Assembly: GCA_002270565.1 (NCBI GenBank)
Contig: NQMI01000066.1
Location: 1-64,000 of the forward strand
DNA length: 64,000 bases
Origin: Stenocarpella maydis
Taxonomy: Eukaryota > Ascomycota > Sordariomycetes > Diaporthales > Diaporthaceae
Direction: 5' to 3'
Part shown: in pieces, positions 10,713 to 22,409 of the stretch
Layout: every line of letters starts with the position of its first letter
How positions within the stretch are numbered: position 1 is the stretch's first letter
Made by a program: the position numbers and the translations under genes
The notes under the pieces: generated by a model
What the model was told of the DNA's origin: nothing
What the model saw: only the letters and a program-made list of their open reading frames with translations
Database searches by the model: none

Positions 10713-11465
10713 TGTTCTGTGATGACCGTTAAGTTTCTCCCTTGTGATATGGCTGCACCAGTCTTGCAGACTCACGTAGTATTATTAGTTCCGGAATTGG
10801 ATTCCGAACTTAATGGATTAGCATGAGCCCGCCCCAATCGGAATAGTTATTTATCACCACGGTATTCCAAGTTTTGCTTCATCAACTGTTGAAATGTGAG
10901 GGAGGAGAACCTAGGTATGCAGCTCGAGACGTCTGAATCCCGGGCACTGGGTATTAACTGGTTTCATTTTTAATCCGATGGCAATATACCTCTTTTTTCT
11001 TAATAAAAAAAAAGGCTACGGCCGTCCCTTAATAAAGTCGTGAGAGCTCAAAGAAGCATCAATTGGTAGTAAACACAATTGCACGTTTTGTGGAGGGCGG
11101 AGTCAGGGTTAGGGGAACGGTCGAAGCGAGGTACCTAGGTACTTTCATGACTAATCTCATTCACCTAAAATTTCACTTGGGTTAATACCACAGGCCGTCA
11201 GATCAAAACACACCAGACATCGGAGGACGCTCGAGGCTTGTGGATCAATACATTCATCAGGTCAATAATTTGCCAAGGGACTTTGCGTTGAAGGGTAATC
11301 TCAGAATTGGCTTCCATTTCCGTTGCAATCCCAGACGTGACGAAACCTCATCGTCTCTTCTCAACATTTCTCGACGCTGCTTCAACTGTGCCTCCGAGGC
11401 TGAACTGCGCCGACTTGAGTGTTCACCCGAAGCTGGGACAGAAGGAGGGGTAGAACCATCTCACA
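10713..11465. other. Intergenic region, no gene seen
   Basis: Between the dehydrogenase and the SET-domain gene, both on +. It holds short A/T runs (about 10990-11015) and presumably the 3' UTR of one gene and the promoter of the other. No distinct regulatory element could be assigned. Confidence 0.5.
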
Positions 11466-13070
11466 ATGAACGCCGCTGAGCAGGACCGCTTCAATAGTCT
11501 CCTGGAGTGGAGCAAAGCACATGGTGGTACTCTTCACCCGGCCCTAGAAGTCTACAAAGATGATGTGACAGGCTTCTCCATGCGAGTCAAGCCCTCACTA
11601 GCTGCTGGGACGGACGTGATTTTCAGATCCGGCGAAGAAGTTCTAGCCTGTCCTTTGAGAACAAGCCTGTCGTTCTTAAACGCAACCATCGACGGACCCA
11701 TTCTTTCCGAGTCACCGGAGAGTGCTGAACCGCGTGCCGTTTTCCCACAACGATTTATGGAGATTCAGCCACATGTGATTGGGCACTTTTATCTTATGAA
11801 ACAATATTTGATGGGGAAAACCTCATTCTGGCACCCGTACATCAGCACTCTGCCCCAACCAGATTCCATCTCGTCATGGAGCCTTCCACCCTTTTGGCCT
11901 GACGAGGACTTCCAATTCCTGGACGGCACCAACGCCGCTGTGGCAGCCCGAGAGATCCAGGCCAATGTAAAGAGAGATTTCAAGGAGGCAAGGAAGATCC
12001 TCAGGGATGAAGGGTTCGAGAACTGGCAGGATTACACCCGACATCTCTTCAACTGGGCCTTTTCGGTCTTCGCCTCCCGGAGCTTTCGCCCATCGCTCGT
12101 CACGTCCGCGGCCGTCCAGGAACGCGTGTTGCCAAAGGGTGTTGGTATTGACGATTTCTCTATGCTGCTTCCTGTATACGACATCATCAATCATGACATC
12201 AAGGCCAACGTGCGATGGGAAGTGGATGGACAAGGCGGTGCTTTAGAAACGTGCCGCTTCATTTCACTCGACAGCTACGGGCCGGGCGAGCAGGTGTTAA
12301 ACTCTTACGGCAAAAAGACTAATAGTGAGTTGTTGCTCTCGTACGGCTTCATGCTTCCAGAAAGCGAAGGATTCCACAACGATTATGTGCACCTCCGGAA
12401 GAAGGAGACCGCAACAGTGGCAAACGAGCAAGCCAATCGTCCAGAGGCGACAGACAACACGAATTTTGGTGCATCCGGTGATGTGAGTATTCACCGAATA
12501 AAGAAAGCGCCACCGAGGGACTTCCTCGTATCCTTGCGGCCCATGAGCAACCCGAGCTCGTTCATCGGGCAGAGTCGTAACTGGGTCGTGAAGAAGGCCG
12601 GCTTCGACGTCCGCCGTGAGTTCTCTCATGTGGAAGACAAGCTCGTCTGGGACCTCTGCCTGGCAAACGTCGGCATCGACTCCAAAGATGCCTTCATAGA
12701 CAAGGTCCTCGGCTCAACGGCGGGGTCAAAGCCTTTAGAATCAGGATTCAAACGAGGCCGTGAGCAGGAGGCGCTGCGAAAGATTCTATCCAGCTCGGCA
12801 GAACTTCCAGGAGACGTTGAGGTGGTGCTGGGTCATGTTAAGGAGCTCCTGTTGGCTAAGCTGGGAATGGAGTACGACAAGTTCTGTGAAACAGACCCCG
12901 GGATGGGCGTGGACGAGGAGGGGAATGAGGTGGAGGTCGAGATAGAGGCGCAGACACTGAATCAGGAGATTGCTCTCCAATATCGGAAGCAGGTCAGGGA
13001 GGTTTTGGAGAACGCCATCGGAGCACTTGTTCCTGACTGGAAGGGTGAAATGGCCGATGGGGTGGAGTGA
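11466..13070 (+). CDS. SET-domain protein lysine methyltransferase (RuBisCO-LSMT/SETD type)
   Basis: Intron-free 534-residue protein. It probably transfers methyl groups from S-adenosylmethionine to lysines of non-histone proteins, as SETD6/RKM-type fungal relatives do (for example on ribosomal proteins or elongation factors); the substrate cannot be read from sequence. The first SET half is around residues 15-75 (HGGTLHPALEV and the following segment). After a long insert, the signature INHD is at about residues 238-241, and YGKKTNSELLLSYGF, with the conserved Tyr and the NxELLxxYGF pattern, at about 280-294. The C-terminal part (about 330-520) is the expected helical substrate-binding region. 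The ATG at 11466 is chosen because the SET fold starts shortly after it. The gene lies in a GC-rich island between transposon debris and looks intact. Confidence 0.9.
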   Translation: MNAAEQDRFNSLLEWSKAHGGTLHPALEVYKDDVTGFSMRVKPSLAAGTDVIFRSGEEVLACPLRTSLSFLNATIDGPILSESPESAEPRAVFPQRFMEIQPHVIGHFYLMKQYLMGKTSFWHPYISTLPQPDSISSWSLPPFWPDEDFQFLDGTNAAVAAREIQANVKRDFKEARKILRDEGFENWQDYTRHLFNWAFSVFASRSFRPSLVTSAAVQERVLPKGVGIDDFSMLLPVYDIINHDIKANVRWEVDGQGGALETCRFISLDSYGPGEQVLNSYGKKTNSELLLSYGFMLPESEGFHNDYVHLRKKETATVANEQANRPEATDNTNFGASGDVSIHRIKKAPPRDFLVSLRPMSNPSSFIGQSRNWVVKKAGFDVRREFSHVEDKLVWDLCLANVGIDSKDAFIDKVLGSTAGSKPLESGFKRGREQEALRKILSSSAELPGDVEVVLGHVKELLLAKLGMEYDKFCETDPGMGVDEEGNEVEVEIEAQTLNQEIALQYRKQVREVLENAIGALVPDWKGEMADGVE

Positions 13071-14057
13071 TCCATGTCTAGTTGAGAATGCCATAACGAG
13101 ATTTGGGTCAAAGGGAATGATGTCCGTATGCATAGCTCAAAGAGCCATCATATGGCCATCACTAGAATAGCCGTTTTCCATGAAATCAAATACTCAAAAT
13201 CAAAGATATACACGTCATACAACGCCTATTATAACCAGCCGTACTAATGAAAACTGGCTACTAGGGAGATGGAAAACACCCTCCCCTCTAATCGGAGGCA
13301 CACGTTCTGCCAGAGCCCTTACGCTCTAATAAGCGAAGATAGAGGAGCCTCTGACGCAATAGAGGGTATGGAGGGGAACAAAAGGTACAAGGGAGAAGAG
13401 ATAGAGAAGAAGGACTGGAAAACAGTTATTTCATGATATATAGAAACTAATCAGATAGATAGATTATCAAGAGGCAAAAGAAGGATTGCTTTTCTAAGCC
13501 AGAAAATCTTACAGTAATGTAATAAGGCTCCTTTTTATAGCTAGGGCTTAGCTTTCCTACCTCTTACTACTATATCCCGGAACACTATATAGTAACTAAA
13601 AGGGAAGAGGAGAGTTTTTATTAATATATTATAAATATTATAATATTGTTGGATAGGTCAAGTATTGCAATATGATCGTGGGTTGTGGTGGTTGTAGTAA
13701 AATTTGCTCTAGAGGAGGTCGTACTATTATAGGCATAGCCCGCACAGTCAGTAGGGGTCTATATACATATACGTAGGCCACGTAGCTATAATGCCCATTG
13801 TCAGTTACTATGGTCAGCACTACACTGCCCTGCTAGCTGGTAGTTGCCCACTATTATTGCCACACTAGCAGTCTTTTCTTTTACAATATATAACCTTCTC
13901 TCCTCAACCTTTAAAATAGTTAAGAAAATAGTCGTTAGGCATAGGGCTAAACCTATGCTCTTACTATTATAAAATTTATTAAGAATTACCTTACATTGCC
14001 TTAAAATCATAATTTTACGGCTTAAGTTATCTTCTTATAGCTCTTTTATTAAGTTAC
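13071..14057. other. AT-rich flank of the Gypsy element, no gene identified
   Basis: Composition drops to AT-rich from about 13.4 kb. On - a stretch at about 13640-14010 shows interrupted frames with many TAA/TAG codons, as in RIP-damaged coding sequence. I could not match it to any transposase, including the missing half of the pogo-like element at 21.4 kb. No repeat pair for this block was found in the window. Confidence 0.45.
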
Positions 14058-14518
14058 TGTTATGGGCCAACACACATTGGCGGCTGACTACCGCAGAAGA
14101 CAACCCCGCAGGTCGGGAAGTAACCCCCAAAAGGAGCGCCCTGCCTGATCCAATCAGTAACGCCACCTTATCAGGGTTAGGGTCCGGCTCGCAACGCTCA
14201 ATTGCAAGCCACACAAGCCCGCTCAAAGGATAAAGTATCAAGCCTTATGCAAAGGCTCGATAGCTCGGCATGCAAGCCTGCGAGCCACTAAAGAGTCAGA
14301 ACATATATACAGATATAGTCATTACCACAGTAGATAGTTTTCATAGAACAAACTCTTTAGTCATTAATCTAAGTATTCAATCCCAACCTTAGATAGCCTT
14401 ATAGCTAGTATTTATTATCAATCAACAATATTACTTAACAACCGCCTAATAATATATTCCGAATATAAACCCTTAATCTTCTAGGTTTAGCATACTTGGG
14501 AACCCTTTAATTATTATA
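14058..14518 (+). repeat. 5' LTR of the Gypsy element
   Basis: Begins TGTTATGGGC and ends near ATTATA, where the 3' LTR ends ATTACA. It aligns to 20942-21385 over its first roughly 125 bp and last roughly 225 bp, mostly with transitions between the copies. A middle block of about 105 bp (14184-14290) does not align with the other LTR. No clear target-site duplication flanks the element, and no primer-binding site was recognised after it. Confidence 0.85.
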
Positions 14519-14589
14519 TTTTAATGACTCTTATTTATATATTGCTATACGGACTTTAAGCAATATTATATACGAAACCCTTTATAATA

Positions 14590-15660
14590 TCGGACTCCAA
14601 AATAACCACCCCTACTTGTAACCTTCTCCACGAGCTGGATGAACTCGCTAATAATGAGACTATGGACCCCTGTGTCTAGGAACTAGTTAATGAGGTTGAG
14701 CAGTTGCGCCTCCTTATAGAAGATCAAGCTTAATATAATACGAAAGTCAAATAGCTTTAATAGGAGATTACTACTCTCTAAGCTAGAGCTAATATCATTA
14801 ATACCCCAATCCAAATAAAGAAATATATTAAGCTTAATACTCCGGCCCCTTATAATGGAACTGCTGGACAACTTTAGGCATACTTAATGCAGGTTAGGGC
14901 CTACTAGCGCTTCTATAGGCTAGATATACAGCCTAGTGGAAAAAGGGTTATGTATGTATCCTCTTTCCTTAAGGGATAAGCTTTAGCTTGGTTTAAACCC
15001 TACCTAACTGACTTTATTAATGCGGAATCATTTGAAGCCTGTAAGCTTAAAATGCAACGGATTTTTAGCAGCTATGAAGGCTATAAAGACGCCCTTAGGT
15101 CCCTATTTTAGGACCCAAATAAGGAATGGCAGGCAGAAAGGGACCTAGCGAATTGCAAGTAGTATGGTTCAGCAATCAACTATATAGCAGAATTCTAGTA
15201 AATCTATACTAAAATTAACTATACCAATAATGCAAAGAAATTCATATTCTACTACAGATTAAAGGATAAAGTAAAGGATAAACTTAGCAAAATTATAAAT
15301 TAACCCAATGATTTTCTATACTATATAGAAATAGCTATCTAGATTAATAATAGACTCTATAAATAATGCTTGGAAAAGAAAGGACAAACTTCTGAATGAA
15401 CCTCAGTCCATAAGTATAAATTAAATATAGGAAAGAAGTATTAGAAACCAAGCACCCAGTAGGAATAGTATGCAGGACCTATGGAGCTAGATGTTGCCCA
15501 ATATAAGGATAAAAAAAACATTAAGTGCTATAACTATAATAAGATGGGATACTTTACTTTAAAATGTAGGGCTTTAAAGAAAAATAGGGACTAGAAGTTA
15601 GTACCTGAAGGAACCCAACAAGCTAATAAAGCTACCTGTTGAGCTAATATAGCCACCCAT
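14590..15660 (+). pseudogene. RIP-degraded gag of the Gypsy element
   Basis: Reading through TAA/TAG codons shows a gag-like region: YNGTAGQLQAYL at about 14850 and ALAWFKPYL at about 14990, typical of fungal Gypsy gag. The CCHC zinc knuckle at 15526-15567 reads C-Y-N-Y-N-K-M-G-Y-F-T-L-K-C. The second Cys and the His of the normal C-x2-C-x4-H-x4-C are both Tyr; these are G-to-A and C-to-T type changes. No functional gag can be made. Confidence 0.8.
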
Positions 15661-17479
15661 AATACATAAGGACCACCTAGATCCAAACCATAATGGGAAC
15701 TTGTAAATAAGTACTATATCTATAGAATAACTATATATAACTAATATTAGGTATACCCAAATTAAGATCTAAATAAAGGATGCAACTTCTATAACCCTAA
15801 TAAAGAAGACCTTTACAACAGTTTATACTTCTCATAATACACCAAATCCTAGTATAAGAAACATCAGAAAGATAAGGCACGATAGCAGCCTATCCCACTA
15901 ACAAAGAATCCCCAGGAGTCCAGAAAGGCACATACATCGCTTAATTAGATAGCTTACTTCAATAATAGCTATACCACTCACCGCAGTAACAAGGAAGCCA
16001 CCAGATAGTTTCCTAAGAATGCTTTAGAAAAGCAGGAAAGAACCCTAGCGGTAGGAAATAGGGAGGAACTCCTACAGATTGACCCTAGGATAAAAGGAAA
16101 ACCTATTCCTTAGATCATACTTGCGCTATAAACCCAGTAGAAGGAACCGCAAGACTACCTAGAACAAGCGCCCCTTCTAGCCCCAAGAACTAACATTATA
16201 GCAGTTATAATTATAGGGAGGCCTTTTAAAGAAACTATAGGATAACCTATTTAGGAATATAGAAGACCAAAAGATGCGGGACACATCTATCCAACATATA
16301 ACAAGCATAAAGACATCTCCTGGGTATTATATATTTATGATGGGTATAAGGAATATATAAGGAAGAAAACTAAGCACAACTGGTTTCCCTAATAATATTT
16401 AAATAAGGATATTAAATATATATATAAGCGCAATGATTTTAAGAATTAGCACCTATACTAAAAACATAATAAGATGGAATACGCCTTAATAAGGCTGGAC
16501 TCCTGTATACCCTTAGAATGCCTCTAGAACCCTAACGGATGGGCAAATTATAATAAGCCAACCTGCAAGGTGTACATACTTAATAAAGCTTAAGATTAGC
16601 ATCTATTAAGATAGTAGGGGCTGCTGCTTAAAACTCTAACAACAAAGGAACAGGATTATAGTATGCGGTAGCTAGTTGATAACCTGTAAGAATTACAAAA
16701 TATCACAAAGCAAAATCTCAAGAGCATCAAGAAGGTCCTAGCTGCAGACAAATAGTTAAAAAACTAGGAGGGCTATTTATAAAACCTTAGGCAGCAACCA
16801 ACGATATCATGAGGTACTTATGCGCAACAACAAGCAACTACAGCCACCTAATGGTTTAAATCGAGCTAGAAGTCCACACATGCTTAGCACTCATCAATAG
16901 TAGAGCATAAGGGAATTTCATTTCCCTAAAGGTAGTAAATAGATATTACCTACTATAGTACAAGAAAAGGGAACCCTATAGACTTAATATAGTAGATGGA
17001 ACTAAAGTATTTTATAGTAATAGAGTTATTAATATAGAGACTGATCCCCTCTTAGTTCGGATTTACAACTATATAGAATTACTATTATTTAATATTACTA
17101 AGATAGCAAATTATTAGTTAATCTTGGGAATACCTTAGTTAAGAAAGAATAACCCTTAAATTAATTAGACTACTAGCTAGATCTTTTAGGATAATGCTAT
17201 TCCCTAGAAGAAGGTTGTAATTAATAGTAAGAGAAGGAGTTATATTACTAAGGATAGCGAATGAGTAATGCACTTAAATAGACCTATGGATACCTCTGAG
17301 AGCGGACAGAAGGCCCAACTCCAGGAAGGCAGAGAAGGATTAGGCTACTTAAGCGCCTTACAGAAGGACTAAAGCCAATCAAGAGATCGCTACTCCAATA
17401 CAACCAGTTAGCACATAATATAGGAAATATAATAATACCTCCTTTACCTAAAGGAAGAAAAAGAAGAAGATAAGATCAA

Positions 17480-18130
17480 CAAACTAGCATGGATACCTAA
17501 AGACTATTATGAATTCAAGAAAGTATTCCAGGAATAACTTAACACTATATTACTATAACATATGTAATAGGACCACGAAATACCACTAAAACCCAGAATA
17601 ATACCCTAATTTAAGCCTATCTATAGACTTAATAAAGAATAACTTAAAGCACTTAGGGAATACCTTAATAAAAACTTCGAAAAGAGATTTATTAGGCTAT
17701 TATAATCACTAGTAGGATACTTAATCCTCTTTATACTAAAGAAGAATAGCAAGCTACAACTTTATATAAACTACTAACAATTAAATAATATTATAATTAA
17801 AAACTAATACCCTCTCCTGCTTATTAAGGAACTATAGAATTAACTTAAAGGAGCAAAATGATTTATAGTACTTAACTTAAAGCATAAATATAACCTTATC
17901 TAAATAAAAGAAGGAAAAGAATAAAAAACAGCATTCAAAACATACTACAAACATTATAAGATAATGGTTATACCTTTTAAATTAACCAATATACCTGCAT
18001 TATTCTAGAAAATAATTAATTAAGTCCTAAGTAAATACCTTAATATCTTTATTATTACCTACTTAAATAATATTCCTATCTTCTTAGAAAACCTTAATAA
18101 TTATAAGGGATATATTAAAAAGGTTCTCTA
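17480..18130 (+). pseudogene. RIP-degraded reverse transcriptase of the Gypsy element
   Basis: The RT is readable across stops: LRELYNKLE-like start, YRxLNxxTIKNxYP region at about 17770-17810, FxxLDLKxxYxxI region at about 17870, and TAFKTYYxHYKxxVIPFxLTNxPALFQ at about 17930-18005. The catalytic box lies at 18060-18074 and reads YLNNI, where active elements have YLDD(I/V): both Asp codons (GAT) are AAT. The enzyme is dead. Confidence 0.85.
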
Positions 18131-19390
18131 AAAACTTCAGGATACCAATCTCCTAGTAGAACCAGAAAAGTACAACTAGTATATACAAAAAGTCAACTAC
18201 CTTAGGTATATAATCAAACCAGGGAAAATTAGAATGCAGGAAGGAAAAGTTAAAGCAATTAAGAAATAGCCAACCCCTATAAACATCAAGGATATTAGAG
18301 CATTCCTTAGATATACTAACTTCTATTAATAATTCATTACATAATATAATAATATCATAAAACTATTAACAGACCTCACTAAGAAAGATTATACCTTTAG
18401 ATAGATAGATACTAAATAATAAGCCTTTTAGATACTTAAGGATAAGATTATAGAAGACCCTATACTTAAGGAAGCAAACCCAGAAAAGGAATTCAAAATC
18501 TATATAGATACTTTAGATAATACTATAGGTAGAGAACTTATTTAAAAAGATAAATAGGGAAGAATATACATTATTACAAACTTTAATAAGAAATTTAATA
18601 AATCAGAAACCTACTATACTATATTAAATAAAGAATTTATAGCTATAGTATATATTTTCTAGAAATAATAATACTACCTTATAAGAGCTAAAAAGCAAAT
18701 TAAACTCTATATAAATTATAAAAATCTTATAATCTTTATAATAATTAAAACTTTTAATAAATAATAAATTAAATATATAGAGTTCTTATTATAATTTAAC
18801 ATTAAGGTTATCCATATAGATAGAGTTAAGAATACAAGAGCAAATACACTTAGCTAAAGACCTAACTATTAGGAAAAAGATTTACCTATAGAATGAATAG
18901 TATTTAAAACCCAAGAGGACGGGAGCCTCATTCTCAACCGCGAACTCAATACTACAATCAGAGTCAACTTCCAAACCAGAAAAACCCCTACCAATCCAAA
19001 AAAACAAGATAAGTTAATCACAAAAATACATAAAGCACCAGCATATAGCTACCAAAATATTATAATAACAATTAAAAGGATTTAGCAGAATTACTAGATC
19101 CCCAACCTTAAGAGGAAGGTTTAAGACATCATTAGCAAATGCAACTCCTATAATAAAAACAAGGCCTCTAAATACAAACCATATAGATTATTAAAACCCC
19201 TACTAGTACCCATAGCTATATAGTCATTTATTAGCCTGGACTTTATCATTAAGTTACCTCTCTTATAAGAACCCTTAACTAGAGTATATTATAATAGTAT
19301 TCTAGTAGTAGTTTATAGATTAAGCAAGTATACATACTTCATAGTATATAAGGAAGCTAGCACTATAGAAGAACTTATATATATATTCTT
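18131..19390 (+). pseudogene. RIP-degraded RNase H and integrase of the Gypsy element
   Basis: After RT come the connection region (RAFLRYTNFYxxFI at about 18295), RNase H (YIDTLDNTIGREL at about 18500, normally DASD..IGAVL) and the integrase zinc-binding region (about 19040-19150, with CNSYNKNK where CxxCxxxK is usual). The integrase core begins with SLDFIIKLPL at about 19230, with the first catalytic Asp retained. Recognisable sequence ends at about 19390, next to a single undetermined base (N at 19391), so the rest of integrase appears deleted or unrecognisable. Confidence 0.8.
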
Positions 19391-20910
19391 NTTTACTAAA
19401 ACATTAAAATTAAGCAACCTAACAAAAAGCTTAACTATAAGAAAATTAGCCCCTTTAAAATTTTAAGAAAGCTTTTAAATACTAATTATAAACTCTTACT
19501 ACTTAAGGGAATAAAATAATACCCAATCTTTTACATTTTACTCTTAGAACTAATACTTAAGAATGCAAAACTCAAAATATAGATTAAAATACTTAATAAA
19601 TATAATAAAGAATATAAAGTAGAAAACATTATAAACTTAAGGTAGTACTAAGGAATAATAGAATACCTTATTAAATAAAAAGGCTATAACTCTAATAAGA
19701 ATATATAGGAACCAGCCCAAAATCCGACCCACTATTACAACAAACTCAAAAAGTACCATACGCAGACCACTACGGAATAGTCCCAGAAACCAGGAACACA
19801 GCCTAAAGACCCTATATATAATAAATTATAATAAACCAACATTATAATGAAATCATATAACGAACCCCAGACTTTGCAGCCAAAATAAACAAAACAACCA
19901 ATAAGAGACTAATCATAATAGGGATAACCAAAAGATAGCAACTAGCCAACCCCTTGGAAAACATACCAATACCAGTTACCTTATCTAACCAATAACCTAA
20001 ATACCAGTTACACCCAAAATCCACCCAAATGAATACTAGTATCCGCACCCCGCACCCTAGCAAATACTAGTTATAGAAAAATAAGACCAGAATGATACAG
20101 CACAACTAGTAGACTAAGGACAGCTAGGAACTAGGACTAGTCAGATAATAATCAAATAAGTTCTATTTCTAGTAATAAAAATTAGGTACTAAGATAAGCC
20201 ACCCACAGGCGCATTTCCTTTACTACCTTCATTACTAGTACCCATAAATTCAGGCTAATTAGTATTATCACCCATTAGAGAACTCCAATCAAAAACTCCT
20301 ACTTTACCCTCAGAATGCAACCATGCCTCCTATATTACTATCCCACCAGCCTCCTTAATGGAACTTTAACAAACAACCTTAGCAGATTACTTAGCAATCC
20401 ACTTCCGCTCTACTTTAGCCTCCTCCTTCTCCACCCACTCCAACTCCTCCATATTATTAAGACCCTAATAAACCATATATATCATCTTCTTATATTATAA
20501 CCACTTCTACTTATAAAAGCGCAAAATTCTTACATTTAGCCATTAGGCCTCCTCCTCTATAGCCTCCAGCTCCTCCTTTAATTAATAATATATTAGGGTA
20601 ACCTTATTTAACTAATTAAGAGTAAGGCCTTAAATATTACAATTAGATAAGTTAAGGCAAATATAAGTCCAATAGTAAATAAATTCTAAATCTACAACCT
20701 TACAGTTCTTAACTAGGTTATGCTCTTTATAATAAGAATAAGGCATAAGAATAATGCTGCCCTTTAAGGTAATAATAAAAAGAAGAGCAGCCTTATGCTT
20801 AATAATAGAAAAAGACTTTACAAGATAAGACTTAATAACCCTACTTAATATAATAAATTAAGAAGGAGTAAATAAAAATATAGATAAATAAAATAACTTA
20901 CAGAATACTT
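19391..20910. other. Distal internal part of the Gypsy element, no domain recognised
   Basis: About 1.5 kb between the truncated integrase and the polypurine tract. It starts at an undetermined base (19391). The composition is strongly AT-rich with RIP-type stops on both strands. Short open stretches at 19842-20063 (-) and 20315-20500 (+) have no recognisable motif. It probably holds the degraded pol 3' end and non-coding tail of the element. Confidence 0.5.
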
Positions 20911-20940
20911 TTAAGGGTAAAAGAAGTAAGAAGGGAAATA
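20911..20940 (+). other. Polypurine tract of the Gypsy element
   Basis: A strongly purine-rich run (TTAAGGGTAAAAGAAGTAAG continuing AAGGGAAATA) ends one base before the 3' LTR begins at 20942. Position and composition are those of the plus-strand priming site of LTR retrotransposons. This supports the LTR boundary chosen. Confidence 0.75.
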
Positions 20941-20941
20941 G

Positions 20942-21385
20942 TATTATAAGCTAACACACATTAATGGCTAACTACTACAGAAGACAACCCTACAAGTCAG
21001 AAAGTAACCCCCAAAAGGAGTGCCCTGCCTGATTTAATTAGTAATGCTACCTTATTAGGGTTAGGGTCAGAGACCCACTACAATCAATAGAATCACTATT
21101 GACTCCATCAAGCAACACTCAATCAATAGAATCACCATTAATACTATTAATAACGGATGAAGAGTTAGAATATATAAGGACATAGTTATCACTACATTAA
21201 ATAGCTTTCATAGAATAGACTCTTCAATCGTTAATCTAAGTATTCAATCCCAATATTAAATAGCCTTATAGCTAGTGATCATTATTAGTCAATAATATTG
21301 CTTAACAACCGCCTAATAACGTATTCCAAATATAAACCCTTGATCTCTCAGGTTTAACATACTCGGAAACCCTCTGATCATTACA
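20942..21385 (+). repeat. 3' LTR of the Gypsy element
   Basis: Pairs with 14058-14518. It differs mostly by C-to-T and G-to-A transitions, usually with the more T/A-rich base in this copy, consistent with RIP acting on both. A middle block (about 21068-21159), which contains repeated CAATCAATAGAATCAC units, is unrelated to the middle of the 5' LTR. The right end directly abuts pogo-like transposase sequence. Confidence 0.85.
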
Positions 21386-22260
21386 TTTTATAGCTATTTA
21401 AAATCAGTAGAATTACTCAGGAATCATCATCTCCTTAGATTTTATTTATCTAGGGTAAAAAAACATTATGAAGCTATATTATAGCAATCTCATTATTGGT
21501 CCAGCTATTGGGTGATAGAATATAGTGCTAAGAGTACAACTGCTTGAACTCTTATAAAAACCATTAAGCTTAAAGATCTTTGCCCTTAAAGATAATTCCC
21601 GGGTATAAATAGTAACTAGAAGCCGTGATAGCGTTAATAAGGGTTACCTAGGTATAGCTGCCACTTATCTTCTTAAGGGCAGTTTTGGTTTCCGTAGATC
21701 CAAGAATAAGGCTGTTAATACCTAAAATTCATTAGTACTAATTATTATAAAGCTTTATAAGTATATAAATAATACCTTAGCCCTCTATAATACCGCCCTT
21801 ATTAATATTAACTATTAACTCTAGCTTAACCCAGCTAAATTGCTTTTAGTAGTTAAAATACTAGTAGACTGCCTTTAGTGTAAAGCTATTAAATCGGGCT
21901 GCTTCTTAAAGGCGAGAAATCTTCATCTTAATATTATTATGGCGGCTTTTAAATGATGCTATCTAGTGCTTCCCAAGAGGCTGATTATCACCTTATTTCT
22001 TCATAATAGCCTCAGCAATTTACCGTATTACTAAGGCTGTTGGGGTATAGCCTAGTGATTCCTGCTTGATGATCCATTTGATAAGCCTATTCTCCTTAGC
22101 AATAGATAGGCGTTGAGCGGGCTGAATAGCCTTACTTTTAGATGTAGTACCATTTATCCGCTAGAAGAGTATTATCTTGGTATACTATGCTTTTGGGTAG
22201 CTTTCCTAAAGTAGCCCATTATTGATAATATTAAATATGGATTAGCTATATTCTCTTTAT
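21386..22260 (-). pseudogene. pogo/Fot1-like DNA transposase, truncated and RIP-degraded
   Basis: Read on - from about 22260 down. AQRLSIAKENRLIKWI and the following helix are the CENP-B/Tc5-type DNA-binding helix-turn-helix region; SFKSRHNNIK and SRLQEAARFN follow. Then comes the DDE_1 region: ITASSYYLYPGIIFKGK at about 21600, SPNSWTNNEIAI at about 21500, LHNVFLP, and finally VILLILNSYK at the LTR border. The last motif corresponds to LLILDGH; Asp, Gly and His are replaced by Asn, Ser and Tyr, all RIP-type changes. Several Gln and Trp codons are stops. The gene ends exactly where the Gypsy LTR begins, so the rest of the DDE domain is gone. Fot1/pogo elements move by a cut-and-paste mechanism; this one is dead. 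Confidence 0.8.
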
Positions 22261-22409
22261 TATAGCTAGGCATTATGTGGTTGGGTAGTAATTAAGAGGA
22301 ATAAGCTGGGCTATTATAAAGAAAATTGATAATAGACAGGTTTAGGTTTTGGTGGGGTTCGGAATCTAATTACAGTCGCTTTAATGCCTAAAAATAAAAC
22401 TTATTGCTT

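Larger units (their letters stand above)
14058..21385 (+). mobile_element. Ty3/Gypsy LTR retrotransposon, complete but RIP-inactivated
   Basis: About 7.3 kb element with two LTRs, a gag zinc knuckle, and pol in the order RT, RNase H, integrase, which is the Gypsy order. It is read on + and is full of TAA and TAG codons in positions where Gln (CAA, CAG) or Trp is expected, together with many Gly/Asp-to-Ser/Asn type replacements, the pattern RIP leaves on repeats. Key residues are lost: the RT YxDD box has both Asp changed to Asn, and the gag knuckle has lost a Cys and the His. A polypurine tract (20911-20940) lies immediately before the 3' LTR. The pol seems to break off inside integrase at about 19390, followed by sequence without recognisable domains up to 20.9 kb. 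Confidence 0.9.
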
